Shown piece after piece: positions 42,970-52,323 of a DNA stretch of 64,000 bases. The position numbers and the translations under genes were made by a program. Below the pieces are notes generated by a model. It ran no database searches and was not told the DNA's origin. It was given only the letters and a program-made list of their open reading frames with translations. How positions within the stretch are numbered: the stretch's first letter is position 1; the number at the start of each line of letters is the position of its first letter. This DNA comes from an uncultured Armatimonadota bacterium (GTDB lineage Bacteria > Armatimonadota > Fimbriimonadia > Fimbriimonadales > Fimbriimonadaceae), in assembly GCA_903927025.1 (NCBI GenBank), contig CAIYLG010000021.1:1-64000 (forward strand), read 5' to 3'.

Positions 42970-43863
42970 TCAGCGAGGCAATTGCCTGCTGAGCTGCAGC
43001 TTCGTCTTGAAAACAAGCGATCCCCCAGGTGGAACCGAAGTCAACGGGCCAGTGATCTCGATCTCAGCATATTTCGCGGGATCCTGGCTGATGTACACCT
43101 GCTGTGCTTTACCGCCGTCCACATATTCTCCTTTCGGATGATCTGCGCTCAGAACGAGAACATCATCCTCGAAGAAAGCCGATACAAACCCAGCTGAAGA
43201 TGTCGATCCAAATTTGGCCGAACGCTTTCTATCTCGATGAATTTGTATGACAGATCCGACCTGCTGAGTGATATCCGAAACATCAATGGGCTCGTACGTA
43301 GACCAACCTTTGCCTCCTGAATCCGTGAGATCTCTCGGCAGAATGCACATCGTAGGATCGGCGACCTGACAGATCTGCCAACCGGCGAAGCGCTGGGTTG
43401 TCTGAGACGCGTTTGTATAGCGGTTCTCAACAACAATTTCGGTCTGACTTGTCGCTAAGTGGATGCTGCGTTCCAGCAGCAAACCGGTGATGGAACCCGG
43501 CTGAGTCGTCCACATACGAAGTCCATCCTTCGTCGGCTCGACTCGCCAAGGCTGTACGTCGTATTGAGGCTCTGGTGGCCACTTCCAAACGCTCTGGGGA
43601 GCGGGCCAAATCTTATCCCCTCCGAAGTTCTGCCAAAGGCCCCCAAATTCCGCTTTGCCATCAGCCTTCAGTGGGCTTTCAAAAAGCAGGTTTGGCCCGT
43701 TAGCTCGCCCAAGTCTCATGATTCGCCCAATCTGAGGCACGACCACTACATCAATAAGGCCGTTCGAAATTCGATAGCTATTCGGCCAGATGCGGTACGT
43801 CTCTTTCGACACATGGACTGCACCACGAGAACAAAGCCCAAGAGCGAACGCAAGCAAGACCAT
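42970..43863 (-). CDS. secreted DUF4380-family protein
   Basis: The 297-residue protein has a short signal peptide and the DUF4380 hallmarks: YRISNGLIDVVVVPQIGRIMRL, written here as NGLIDVVVVPQIGRIM; NLLFESP; LWQNFGGDKIWPAPQSVWKWPP; and a C-terminal beta domain. The fold is probably a galactose-mutarotase-like beta sandwich, as found in sugar epimerases and glycosidases. This fits the carbohydrate theme, but the activity is not established. Confidence 0.85.
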   Translation of the reverse strand: MVLLAFALGLCSRGAVHVSKETYRIWPNSYRISNGLIDVVVVPQIGRIMRLGRANGPNLLFESPLKADGKAEFGGLWQNFGGDKIWPAPQSVWKWPPEPQYDVQPWRVEPTKDGLRMWTTQPGSITGLLLERSIHLATSQTEIVVENRYTNASQTTQRFAGWQICQVADPTMCILPRDLTDSGGKGWSTYEPIDVSDITQQVGSVIQIHRDRKRSAKFGSTSSAGFVSAFFEDDVLVLSADHPKGEYVDGGKAQQVYISQDPAKYAEIEITGPLTSVPPGGSLVFKTKLQLSRQLPR

Positions 43864-43884
43864 GCCCCATTGAACCCTGCGAAA

Positions 43885-44289
43885 CTAAAACTTGCCGACT
43901 AGCGCGATGCTGCCGCCGATGTAAATCGCGGCATAGGCAATAAACCCGAACCGCATCGCGAAGGACACCAGCTTGGGTCGATGAGAGCGAATGACTTCCA
44001 GTACGATAACGGGAACAAGAAACGTGCTTCCCTTTAGGATCAAGAACTCAACATTGGAATGGGCGAGGCTGTCCTTCAGAGCCGGGTTTGCCTCTTGAGC
44101 TAGGCCAGCTCGCACGCAGTAAAGCGTATAGAGCATGTCCCAAGTGCAAAGCGCCACCATCAACGTGGTCTCTGGAAGCACGAAGCGCCGCATGGCAGCC
44201 CTCAATGATTCCTGGAGGCGCTTCCGCATTTCGATCATTTTGAGGGTTTGCCTAGCTTCAGTCGCGTCATCGTTTTCGGTTAAGGGCAA
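43885..44289 (-). CDS. small membrane protein, DUF5658-like
   Basis: The product (134 residues from a TTG, or 117 from the ATG at 44238) has a hydrophilic N-terminus and three hydrophobic helices. It contains MVALCTWDMLYTLYCVRAG and QEANPALK, the D-x-x-x-T and N-P pattern of DUF5658 proteins. A role is unknown. The TTG start has GAG upstream, and I cannot decide between the two starts. It sits 21 bases upstream of the DUF4380 gene on the same strand and 12 bases downstream of the sulfotransferase gene. Confidence 0.65.
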   Translation of the reverse strand: MPLTENDDATEARQTLKMIEMRKRLQESLRAAMRRFVLPETTLMVALCTWDMLYTLYCVRAGLAQEANPALKDSLAHSNVEFLILKGSTFLVPVIVLEVIRSHRPKLVSFAMRFGFIAYAAIYIGGSIALVGKF

Positions 44290-44301
44290 AGCGACTCAAA
44301 A

Positions 44302-46134
44302 TCAATCGAACGATTCGGGAAGAGTTGACAATACAGGTGCATACGCCGCATATCTGGCCCTTTTCCCAATCGACGAAAAGTAGATAGGCTGGCGTGCCTG
44401 CCATCGGCTCGGAGTGGGAATGGATAAGTTCTTCTTTTCATGACTTAGGCACTCGGAGGCCCATTCCAACTCAACAAACTCGATTACACGCCGCATCACT
44501 CCCTCTGGGTCGGCCAAAAGGTGTTCGTAGTCCAGCTCGAATAAGACGGAACTCGGCAAGATGCTTCTCCAGTGCCGCATCGTCGCAAGGTAGCCAAGGT
44601 AGAAGGCCCGAATGTGCTCGGGGTCATAGGCAAAACTGGGGCCGCCCGCAAAAAACGTTGTGTAGACGGAAAGGCAAGTATCGAACGGATCCCTACGAAT
44701 ATGGACAAACTTCGCCTCCGGGAAGACCGCTCGAATCAGCCCGATATGCCGATAGTTCAGAGGCATCTTGTCTGTAAACCTCGGCAGATGCTTTGTCCAG
44801 GCAATCGAGGCCAGATACCCATCTGCCAGTCGATCAATCTGTTCTTGAGTTAGCGGAGCCTTCTTTAGGCTAACGTGAACCGGATCCGCCTCCGCTCCCC
44901 AAAATGGGCATTCGCCAATCGAAGATATGTCCGGATGAGAGCCGAGGAACTGATCCAATAGAGTCGTGCCTGATCGAATCATCCCCACAATGAAGATCGG
45001 TCGCACTCCCTTTCGCCCTTCTGCTTGGAGGGCGCGAAAGAACTCGTCCGAGTAGATTGTCGCCGTCGCACGAACCTCACGATCGATGCTGCTTGGGTCA
45101 AATCCCTGACACGCGGGATAGGATTCCAAAGCCCGGCTATTGGCCAGATCAAACCAACTCATCGCCATCGAGGCATCACCTCCCTTATCCAGAATCTTCC
45201 CAAGGGCGTAACCCAAGTGCATTTTGGATCGATCATCGAGGGCTGGATTCTCAGTAAGTTCAACAACCCGCTCAGTCAGCGGTGTCCCGTCCAACTCACT
45301 GATTCCAGCTTCAACGAGGAGCCGATAGGCTTCCCCTTGAAGCGGCTGAAGGTTAAGCGAGTCCTTCAACACCGAGATGGACTCCTCAAACCTGCCCTCC
45401 TCCTGGAGATAGATCGCATAGTTGTTGGCAGAGGCGGCATTTAACCGGAAGATTCGTTCAAAGATGCGCTCAGCCGCTTTGTTCCTCCCAAGCCTTCCGT
45501 AGGTAGACGCAAGCAGATCCGCAAGTCCAACGGAGGCAGGATGCTGCAGAACGCTCGCTTCCAGTTGAACGGCGGCTTCGCGGAGTCGCCCCAGCAGCAC
45601 GAGTTGACGACCAACCTGAATGTGGTGCTGAGCACGAGAAGGTTCGGCAAGCATTGCCGCCTGAAATAGCTCCAGCGCCATTTGTCCCTCGTTTAAAAGC
45701 CTGTACGCCATCGCCAAGTTTGAAAGGGTCGCGACATCCTTTGGCCGAAGCGTATACGCCCGCAAAAGAGCCTTCTTTGCGTCCTCTGCCAATCCCTTTG
45801 CCAACAGGCAAACCCCGAGCACGTTGAACGCCTCGAAGCGACTTGAATCCAGGGAAATGGCTTGGAAGGAGTATTCAATCGCCTCGTCCAGACGCCCCAC
45901 CAGGCGATGTCCAAGCGCCAGCCACGTTAGCGCCTCAGTATCTTCCTCTGCAAGCGCCACCGCCCGAGACAGGCTTTGGTTTCCTTCTGACACCCTTCCC
46001 TGCTTGATCAAAGAAATCCCCTGCAGCTTGAGACCTTCAACCGAGTCGGGCTCGCGAACAAGCAGTGCCCGCAACTCAGAGTCAACCTTATCAAATTGGT
46101 CTTTATCCAGCCAATCTCGACAGCGATCCAGCAT
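44302..46134 (-). CDS. TPR-sulfotransferase 1
   Basis: The 610-residue protein has eight to nine TPR units (residues 1-310) followed by a sulfotransferase domain. The PAPS 5'-phosphosulfate loop is IFIVGMIRSGTTLLDQFLGSHP, written as IVGMIRSGTTLLDQF. The 3'-phosphate motif is KFVHIRRDPFDTCLSVY. DKMPLNYRHIGLI and a C-terminal RWQARQPIYFSS are typical of bacterial TPR-sulfotransferases. It would transfer sulfate from PAPS to a sugar, peptide or lipid. The start ATG overlaps the stop of the second sulfotransferase by one base, so the pair is translationally coupled. No signal peptide is present. Confidence 0.92.
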   Translation of the reverse strand: MLDRCRDWLDKDQFDKVDSELRALLVREPDSVEGLKLQGISLIKQGRVSEGNQSLSRAVALAEEDTEALTWLALGHRLVGRLDEAIEYSFQAISLDSSRFEAFNVLGVCLLAKGLAEDAKKALLRAYTLRPKDVATLSNLAMAYRLLNEGQMALELFQAAMLAEPSRAQHHIQVGRQLVLLGRLREAAVQLEASVLQHPASVGLADLLASTYGRLGRNKAAERIFERIFRLNAASANNYAIYLQEEGRFEESISVLKDSLNLQPLQGEAYRLLVEAGISELDGTPLTERVVELTENPALDDRSKMHLGYALGKILDKGGDASMAMSWFDLANSRALESYPACQGFDPSSIDREVRATATIYSDEFFRALQAEGRKGVRPIFIVGMIRSGTTLLDQFLGSHPDISSIGECPFWGAEADPVHVSLKKAPLTQEQIDRLADGYLASIAWTKHLPRFTDKMPLNYRHIGLIRAVFPEAKFVHIRRDPFDTCLSVYTTFFAGGPSFAYDPEHIRAFYLGYLATMRHWRSILPSSVLFELDYEHLLADPEGVMRRVIEFVELEWASECLSHEKKNLSIPTPSRWQARQPIYFSSIGKRARYAAYAPVLSTLPESFD

Positions 46135-48032
46135 TACGAATGCGCCAGCCTGTGTCCAGGTCGAGTAGTGGCAGGAGGGTGAACGACGCTCCCCAGTTCA
46201 AGAAGCTCCCCCAGCCACGGCTCATACCGACGCCAACGCTCAACCGACGATGTGTTAACTGGTTGCCTTGCTGTCCAAAGGCTCGGCGTGCTAACTTGCC
46301 CAATATTTTGATCATGCCTTAATACAGATTCATTCCATGTCAAGTCCAGAAACTGCAACAGATCCCTCAAGACTTCAGGCTCATTTGCGACTAAGTCTTC
46401 ATAGTCGATCTCAATCATCTGCCCTTCTGGAAGCACTTGACGCCAATGCTCCATAGTTCGCAGATACTCTCGGTAGTACGCAACGATATTCGACTTTGAA
46501 TAGGCGAATTGCGTCCCGCTTCCCAGAAAAGTTGTGTAGATCGACGTGCATGTGTCAAGTGGGCTTCTTCGGATATGGATGAACTTCGCTTTGGGAAAGA
46601 CGACACTCATGAGTCCCACGTGGATGAAATTCGTCGGCATTTTGTCGGTGACTCGAGGAGTGGAAGGACTAACCTGCTTTAGAATCGCGAGGTACTCATC
46701 CGCAAGCCGATGGATCTCATCAGAGGCAGCTCCAGATTCCAACCATTGGCGGTTGACCCTTCCTGCACTTACTTGCCAGTAAGGCTGTTCTCCCGCCGAG
46801 CCAACATCTGGGTGTGCGGCAAGAATCTGATCTAGAAGAGTCGTTCCAGTCCTGATCATCCCCACTATAAAGATAGGCATGGAAGACTGGCTCCCATTGT
46901 TTTGTTGGTCGGATATCGTCGCGCTTGAATACAGCTTCAGGAGTACGGCGTGCTCGACATCAGCCGCAAATGAGTCGTGATCAAATTTGGAGTTATACAG
47001 GTGATAGGCCAATTCATTCGCTGCGTCGAAATGCTGATAAGCCACTGAGTAGTCCTTCCGCGAGTCTGCCCAATTGGCCAGTGCATAGTGCAGAAACATC
47101 CTTCCCTCTTGCCCAATTGCGGCCTCCTCCAAAAGCGGTGGAATGATCTCGGCAAATCCTCGTCCACCAATCTCAAAACACTTCGCCGTTGAAAGATTGT
47201 AGTAAGCCTGCCCCTGAATCGGTCGTGACCTCACATCATCCTTAAACACAGGAATAGAATCCTCGAAGCGCCCCTCCTCCTGAAGCCAGTGCGCGTAGGT
47301 AAGGTTGACGCCAGGATCCAATGCGCGTGCTTTGAGAAACATTGCCTCAGCTTCTGCTTTTCGCCCAACTTTGCCGTAAGTGGAAGCAAGCAGTGCCATC
47401 AATCGTGTGGACTGAGGATTTCGGATGTGCCCTTGCTCGATCAGGCCGATACCGTCGTTCCAGTTCAACAGTTGGCGCATCTGCTGCCAAATCTGCTCGT
47501 ACGTATCTAAGGAGTCTGGGTTCAGTTCAGCCGAACGTCGAAATGTCATGTACGTCTCGTAACTGCGCCCAACACTCTTCAGAGCTAAACCAAGGTTGTA
47601 GTAACTTTGAGCGTCGGTGCGGTCTAGTTCGATTGCCTGTTTAAAGGCTGCTCCTGCCGCTACAGGGTCATCAAGCTCTAGTAGGCAAGAACCAATTTGA
47701 TTGTAAATGTCAGGAGTCCGTTGGCCCAGACTTATAGCCCGCTCAAAGAGGTGCAGCGCGCCAGCTACTTGTCCGGTCGATCTCTTGACAACGGCAAGCA
47801 TCCCCACCGCATCTAGGTAATTGGGATGTGCGGAGACAAGTTCATTAAGGATCCGTTCTGACAAAGGCAATTTGCCAGCCCTGAACTCAAGGACCGCCAA
47901 CAAGAAACGAGCTGTAACGTTTCCAGGATCCCGCGTCAGAACCCCGTTCAATTCAACTTCGGCCTGCGCGAGTTGACCACGACGCAAGTGGTCTGCAGCA
48001 AGTGAGATTCGAGCGGCGACAGTGGAGCTCAT
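46134..48032 (-). CDS. TPR-sulfotransferase 2
   Basis: A paralogue of the adjacent gene, with TPR units over residues 1-320. The sulfotransferase domain has IFIVGMIRTGTTLLDQIL (PAPS 5' loop), KFIHIRRSPLDTCTSIY (3' motif), DKMPTNFIHVGL and LWTARQPVNTSS. I use the ATG at 48032 (MSSTVAARISLAADHL); the upstream TTG at 48080 would add 16 residues. The two proteins align over their full length and probably arose by tandem duplication. Sulfated surface glycans are a plausible product, but the acceptor is unknown. Confidence 0.92.
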   Translation of the reverse strand: MSSTVAARISLAADHLRRGQLAQAEVELNGVLTRDPGNVTARFLLAVLEFRAGKLPLSERILNELVSAHPNYLDAVGMLAVVKRSTGQVAGALHLFERAISLGQRTPDIYNQIGSCLLELDDPVAAGAAFKQAIELDRTDAQSYYNLGLALKSVGRSYETYMTFRRSAELNPDSLDTYEQIWQQMRQLLNWNDGIGLIEQGHIRNPQSTRLMALLASTYGKVGRKAEAEAMFLKARALDPGVNLTYAHWLQEEGRFEDSIPVFKDDVRSRPIQGQAYYNLSTAKCFEIGGRGFAEIIPPLLEEAAIGQEGRMFLHYALANWADSRKDYSVAYQHFDAANELAYHLYNSKFDHDSFAADVEHAVLLKLYSSATISDQQNNGSQSSMPIFIVGMIRTGTTLLDQILAAHPDVGSAGEQPYWQVSAGRVNRQWLESGAASDEIHRLADEYLAILKQVSPSTPRVTDKMPTNFIHVGLMSVVFPKAKFIHIRRSPLDTCTSIYTTFLGSGTQFAYSKSNIVAYYREYLRTMEHWRQVLPEGQMIEIDYEDLVANEPEVLRDLLQFLDLTWNESVLRHDQNIGQVSTPSLWTARQPVNTSSVERWRRYEPWLGELLELGSVVHPPATTRPGHRLAHS

Positions 48033-48147
48033 GGAAGAAGGACCTGAATGATGGGACGGAATGAAGAGGAATGAATGCAAGAAGAAGGGGCCAACGCGTC
48101 CGCCGAAGCAGATCGCGCTGACCCCTCATAACAGAAGGACGGTCGAG

Positions 48148-48354
48148 CTATTGGGTTGGCTGGCCGCCATGAGGCAACCGCCCCTTGGCTCTCGCCGCTC
48201 CGATCTTGTCAGCCTCAGTGTTTCCGGCACTCATATATTGGCTGTTTTTGGTATTGGTCGCTGCAGAGTCATCAGACCCTTTGCAACCGGAAACCAAACA
48301 TCCGATCGTTAGTGCGAATATTCCAAACAATGCTTGAAGTGTTCTTCTCTGCAT
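48148..48354 (-). CDS. small lipoprotein next to the pseudopilin gene
   Basis: The 68-residue product has a lipoprotein signal ending in LVSGC (Cys24), followed by a short, Asp/Ser/Lys-rich tail. Its ATG follows the pseudopilin stop directly (TAAATG). A small lipoprotein immediately behind a DUF1559-like pseudopilin gene is a recurring arrangement in planctomycetes and armatimonads. Function unknown. Confidence 0.75.
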   Translation of the reverse strand: MQRRTLQALFGIFALTIGCLVSGCKGSDDSAATNTKNSQYMSAGNTEADKIGAARAKGRLPHGGQPTQ

Positions 48355-49305
48355 TTACTCGCTCATTGTGAAGTACGACATGATGTAGTAATTACCAGCA
48401 GTGCTCAGCTGAACATAGTTCAGCGGATTTTTGGCAATCCTCTTTGAGTGACCATCGGCAAACGCGTAGTTGCCGCCACCGTTGTGGACTGCGTCGCCGC
48501 CACCGGGCCAGCAATACAGCACAAAGTCAGGAACTCCACCCGCTGTAGCTTGGTGGACAATCGTGACTCCATCGTCCGCGATCACTGTTTCTGCCGGCCG
48601 GCTGATGCTAGTCGTGGAAACGTTGGTTGCGAATCCTTGGGGGAATGTGTGCGAAACTTGGCTCTGATAGGTTCCTGGAACGCCAAATCCGTTGCCAGGA
48701 GGCTGCATACACGGCGTTGTCGCTGTACCGCCTCCGTTCCCTGGGCAAGCTCCGGCGTTTCCATAGGCTCCGCCGTCATACAGCCAACCACCATAAGTGT
48801 GGAGGGCACCAAAGCCGGTAATGGCGTAAGCGTAATCTGAGAGAACTGTGTAGCCTGGACGACCTGCGTAGTCGTAATTCGGATAAACCGAACTGGCGTT
48901 GAACGCAGCCGTGCTTCCGCCTGGATCGTGCATCACTCCTGGAGGAGTCGTCTGCCCAAAGTTCGCGGGAGTGGTTGAACCACTCTTGATGTAGGGTTGA
49001 ACCAAATCACACCAAAAGCTAACGGGAGCCGTCGCGTTTGCAGCGGGGCTTTCCCAGCTAGAGGGGCTGAGCGTGTAGGACGGCATGACCTGGTCATCCA
49101 CGTCGTTGGAGTACATCAGACCGCCCATGGCGATCTGCTTAGTGTTACTGAGACAAGCCGTCTGCTTGGCGGCAGCCTTAGCCTGAGCGAACACTGGGAA
49201 AAGAATGGCAGCCAGAATCGCAATGATTGCGATGACCACCAAAAGCTCAATGAGCGTAAAGGCGTTTCTTTTTTGCGCTTTCATACCGTTAATCGGGGGC
49301 AACAT
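48355..49305 (-). CDS. type II pseudopilin-like protein (prepilin signal, H-x9-DG motif)
   Basis: The N-terminus carries a class III prepilin signal: basic KAQKRNA followed by [18 protein letters not shown] and PVFAQAK. The residue before the expected cleavage is Ala rather than Gly, and Glu at +5 is present. The body is a DUF1559-like globular head ending in [16 protein letters not shown], the H-x9-DG motif. Such proteins are processed by prepilin peptidase and exposed at the surface or used in type II secretion-like systems. GGAG lies 10 bases before the ATG at 49305; the ATG at 49284 (MKAQKR) is also possible. It is probably expressed with the following lipoprotein. Confidence 0.92.
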   Translation of the reverse strand: MLPPINGMKAQKRNAFTLIELLVVIAIIAILAAILFPVFAQAKAAAKQTACLSNTKQIAMGGLMYSNDVDDQVMPSYTLSPSSWESPAANATAPVSFWCDLVQPYIKSGSTTPANFGQTTPPGVMHDPGGSTAAFNASSVYPNYDYAGRPGYTVLSDYAYAITGFGALHTYGGWLYDGGAYGNAGACPGNGGGTATTPCMQPPGNGFGVPGTYQSQVSHTFPQGFATNVSTTSISRPAETVIADDGVTIVHQATAGGVPDFVLYCWPGGGDAVHNGGGNYAFADGHSKRIAKNPLNYVQLSTAGNYYIMSYFTMSE

Positions 49306-49411
49306 TGCCCACTTTCTCCAATAAATTCCAATAGAGAACTAAATGATTCACTCAACAAGGAGAGATCAACCTAGTTGTTGGGATGAGATCCTTCGCATCC
49401 ACATGTCGATT

Positions 49412-49431
49412 GTTTGGGGCTACCCCCAAAC
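49412..49431 (-). terminator. hairpin between the glycosidase operon and the pseudopilin gene
   Basis: GTTTGGGG pairs perfectly with CCCCAAAC around CTAC. It lies 154 bases beyond the end of the 49585-50574 gene and 107 bases upstream of the pseudopilin gene, so it may end the former transcript. The 279-base gap it lies in holds no gene. Confidence 0.4.
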
Positions 49432-49584
49432 TCCGCAACTTGCTTACAGTCAAGCAATCCGCGGTCACGTAATGGTCTTACATTTCGGAGTATAAACCAA
49501 ACCGAACCAAAACGCGGAACTGCGTCACCGATTGTAGGACGCAGCTTTAGAATCCGACGGTTCTGCAGAATGCACTAGAGTTGT

Positions 49585-50574
49585 TTAACCTGATTCGTTC
49601 TTCTCGGCATTCATTGAAGCGCTACAGATCGCAGAGCTGAGATCCCAGCCGTATTTGCCTCGACTTCCTTCAAACAGCATCACAAAGGCATTGGGCGTCT
49701 CGGCCAATGCGGGAAACCACATCGCTCCTCCGTCTGGCGCACCTTTCGCGCCGCACCCAAAAATTGGATTCCCTGGGTGAAACTCCCAGTCGATGAGATT
49801 CTTGGTTCGGGCGAGGCCGAAGTACTCCGGTTCGTCAGCGAGATAAGAGCTTCCGCCGTACAGGGCATAGATCCACTCGCCGTCTTTGCTCAAGCGAACG
49901 GTCGCAACCGAAAGGGAATCCCAACTCCCTTCCCCTCGCACAAAGATAGGATCCGGTCGAACTTCGGTCCAGACGTATCCGTCCTGACTCGTCGCCAAAT
50001 AAAGTCGATAGTTCTTATTCTCGTCTTCCTTCTGATAGACCATGTAGAGTGAGCCATTCAGCTCAACTAAATCGGGTGCGCGACCGATGAGCACCTGGCC
50101 GAACTTCTCGAAAGTGATGCCGTCTTGGCTCACGGCAAGGCCAACGCTGTCTGGCCCTTCACCGATCGCGGAGTAGTAAAGCAGAACCTGGTCGTTGAAA
50201 ACCACCGTCGCTGGGTCCAAAACATCTTGCCCGTCAAAGGCACCTTCCGGCCCCACGTCCACCACAAACTGTCCATTCCCAAGGGGATTCAGTTCAAGCA
50301 CTCCCGGGCCAATCTTCAGGACTTCGGAGACGCCGATGCGGTCGTGTTCCGTCTCTCTTCCGGCGGCGAGACCATTCCCTCGGTAGAAGAGAAGGAGCCT
50401 TCCATCGAACTCCAAAAGGTCCGGGTTCGCAGTCCAGGTTTTCTGCCAGCCTTCGCCAGATGGAGGGAGAATCGGCTGAGCCTCATGCTTCCAAGCAAGG
50501 CAGTTGCGGGTGTAGTCGTCAGAGAACAGGTTCCAAAAGGCGGTATTCAACTCGCTCGCCAGATTACACGACAA
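49585..50574 (-). CDS. five-bladed beta-propeller glycosidase-like protein (GH43/GH130-like)
   Basis: The start is TTG, with GAGG about six bases upstream. The 329-residue product lacks a signal peptide and shows the repeat pattern of five-bladed propeller glycosidases: ANPDLLEFDGRLLLFYRGNG, DPATVVFNDQVLLYYSAIG, APDLVELNGSLYMVYQKED and SVATVRLSKDGEWIYALYGG. Each is a D-(P/L)-x-(V/L) strand followed by LYY. The acidic residues in these blades (for example the Asp in NPDLLEF) are candidates for catalysis. The family is GH43, GH32/68 or GH130; I cannot decide. It is the third gene of an operon with a sulfatase-maturase-like gene. Confidence 0.75.
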   Translation of the reverse strand: MSCNLASELNTAFWNLFSDDYTRNCLAWKHEAQPILPPSGEGWQKTWTANPDLLEFDGRLLLFYRGNGLAAGRETEHDRIGVSEVLKIGPGVLELNPLGNGQFVVDVGPEGAFDGQDVLDPATVVFNDQVLLYYSAIGEGPDSVGLAVSQDGITFEKFGQVLIGRAPDLVELNGSLYMVYQKEDENKNYRLYLATSQDGYVWTEVRPDPIFVRGEGSWDSLSVATVRLSKDGEWIYALYGGSSYLADEPEYFGLARTKNLIDWEFHPGNPIFGCGAKGAPDGGAMWFPALAETPNAFVMLFEGSRGKYGWDLSSAICSASMNAEKNESG

Positions 50575-50595
50575 GCACCCTCGTCAGTCAGGAAG

Positions 50596-51417
50596 CTAAT
50601 TCTTGGGAACCTGCGCCGTAGAAATTCGGACGACTCTAAATCCTTGGTTACTGAACGAAGCATGCGGATTTACGGTGCCAACATCGGCGGAATTGAAAAA
50701 GCAACAGGAGTGGGTGCTGCACCACCACGAGCCCCCGCGAGCGTGGGCGACACCGCTGGATCGGTCTCCGGGCAAGTGTCCATTGCAGAACTGGAACACA
50801 TTCCCATAGATGTCGTAAAGCCCCCACGGGTTTGGAAGAAACTTCCCAACCGGTGACGTGTACATATAGCCGTCTGAGTAGTCCGCCTTGAGGTGGTCGC
50901 GGCCGTGCCAAATATTGGCAAACTTCCCAATCTCAGCCACACTGTTGCCAAAAAAGTAGTCGCTGCGGGTCCCAGCGCGAGCCGCCGCTTCCCACTCATC
51001 CAAAGTTGGCAATCGAACGTGTGCCCATCGGCAATACGCCTCCGCATCGCGGAAGCTGATGCTTGTGACCGGGTGGTCCCACTTCCCTTCCAGCCCACCT
51101 CTCGATTTTCCGTTCGGAAACCGCCATTGACCCGAGTGGTCTTGGATCCATCGAAACTCAGGTAAGCCAGGCTTGAACACCATGGCATCGTGATGCCTTT
51201 CGGCATCGGTTACATAGTGCGATGCGGAGACAAAGTTGGCGAACTCACGGTTGGTCACGTCAAATCTGGAGATTTCAAATCCCTCCAAGTGGACGTTTCG
51301 AGGCAAGTTGTCCAACATGCCAGCTTTGCCAAGATGGTAGGTGCCAGCAGGAACATGGACGAATCCGTCCTCGGCCACTTGGGAAGCCAATGCCGCGAAT
51401 GCAAGGCAGAGGACCAC
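50596..51417 (-). CDS. formylglycine-generating-enzyme-like (SUMF1/FGE-sulfatase family) protein
   Basis: Start: GTG with GGAG seven bases upstream, only 3 bases after the previous stop. A short hydrophobic N-terminus suggests export. The body is a full FGE domain: HVPAGTYHLG, DVTNREFANFV, HPVTSISFRDAEAYCRWA, RLPTLDEWEAAAR, PNPWGLYDIYGNVFQFC and GGSWWCSTHSC. Cys233 and Cys238 sit at the C-x4-C spacing of the catalytic pair of true FGE (human Cys336/Cys341), which most family members lack. It may therefore oxidise a cysteine to formylglycine in a sulfatase-type substrate, though no sulfatase is encoded in the window. Confidence 0.85.
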   Translation of the reverse strand: MVLCLAFAALASQVAEDGFVHVPAGTYHLGKAGMLDNLPRNVHLEGFEISRFDVTNREFANFVSASHYVTDAERHHDAMVFKPGLPEFRWIQDHSGQWRFPNGKSRGGLEGKWDHPVTSISFRDAEAYCRWAHVRLPTLDEWEAAARAGTRSDYFFGNSVAEIGKFANIWHGRDHLKADYSDGYMYTSPVGKFLPNPWGLYDIYGNVFQFCNGHLPGDRSSGVAHARGGSWWCSTHSCCFFNSADVGTVNPHASFSNQGFRVVRISTAQVPKN

Positions 51418-51420
51418 TCG

Positions 51421-52179
51421 TTAGCTCCGGTGAAGTCGGTAAAGGGCCATCGCATCCGATTGAATTCTCTTGGATGCTTCAACCGTCAGAGGAATTGACG
51501 ACTTGTAGTTCGTCTCCCCTGAGTACAGCTTGAAATACTGATCCGACCGCGTATATCTCCGGAAGTTCAAGTTCTTCATCAGCACGCTCATCACGGTCAG
51601 CAGGTCTCGATCCTTCGACGAGTGCCGATACATCTGTACGAGGTCTGGGATCAGTTCGATCGCACCCAGTTCAATGATCGCCTTCTTCAGGTTAACGCCT
51701 ACCCGCCCCTGCTGGTGCACCGTCTCCCGGATCAGCGAAATCACGGTTCCGCGATGGCTGTGGAGGAACGCCCGCTGGATATCGCTCCAATCGGCCTCTT
51801 CTCCGAACGGCCCTGGAGGAAACGCGAAGATCTTGTTCTCCTCATTCAGAACAGCAGGCATGCCGTCGCAGTTCTGTCCGGATATCTCCCCATGAATCAT
51901 GCAGTAGGTGAATTTCGCGCCGTTGCTCAACCGCATGAACACCTTGGGGTCCAGCGCACTTGTTTCGCTTTCATCCCCGGCACCATCTGATTTCAGCTTG
52001 ATCTTGCTGATAAGTGCAGTGATCTTTTTCAGCTCAAACGGGGGCTTGTTCTCATAAAGTCTGTAGTGGTGATAAGCCGCGCTTTTTCGTGTGAGACCCT
52101 TCTCATCGTACTGGCTGGACTGCGCGGCACACAGCGAAATGGACAAAGCAAAAACAGATGCACTCAAGCAAGTTTTCAT
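51421..52179 (-). CDS. secreted protein of unknown function
   Basis: AAAGG lies six bases before the ATG, and a signal peptide (MKTCLSASVFALSISLCAAQ) follows. The 252-residue product is mixed alpha/beta, with Cys in KFTYCMIHGEISGQNC (possibly a disulfide) and a helical C-terminal half (AIIELGAIELIPDLVQMYRH) that may form HEAT-like repeats. No family is recognised. It is the first gene of a three-gene operon with the FGE-like protein and the propeller glycosidase. Confidence 0.7.
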   Translation of the reverse strand: MKTCLSASVFALSISLCAAQSSQYDEKGLTRKSAAYHHYRLYENKPPFELKKITALISKIKLKSDGAGDESETSALDPKVFMRLSNGAKFTYCMIHGEISGQNCDGMPAVLNEENKIFAFPPGPFGEEADWSDIQRAFLHSHRGTVISLIRETVHQQGRVGVNLKKAIIELGAIELIPDLVQMYRHSSKDRDLLTVMSVLMKNLNFRRYTRSDQYFKLYSGETNYKSSIPLTVEASKRIQSDAMALYRLHRS

Positions 52180-52323
52180 ACAAAACCTTTCAAATCAGGA
52201 AACAATTTTTCAAGAAATCCGACGCGCAATTCGTATTGCCGCTTCGCCGTATTTCGACAACTTTGCTGTACTCTAGCACCAGAAAATTGCCGGCCCACTT
52301 ATCCCAGACTATATAGGTTCGAA

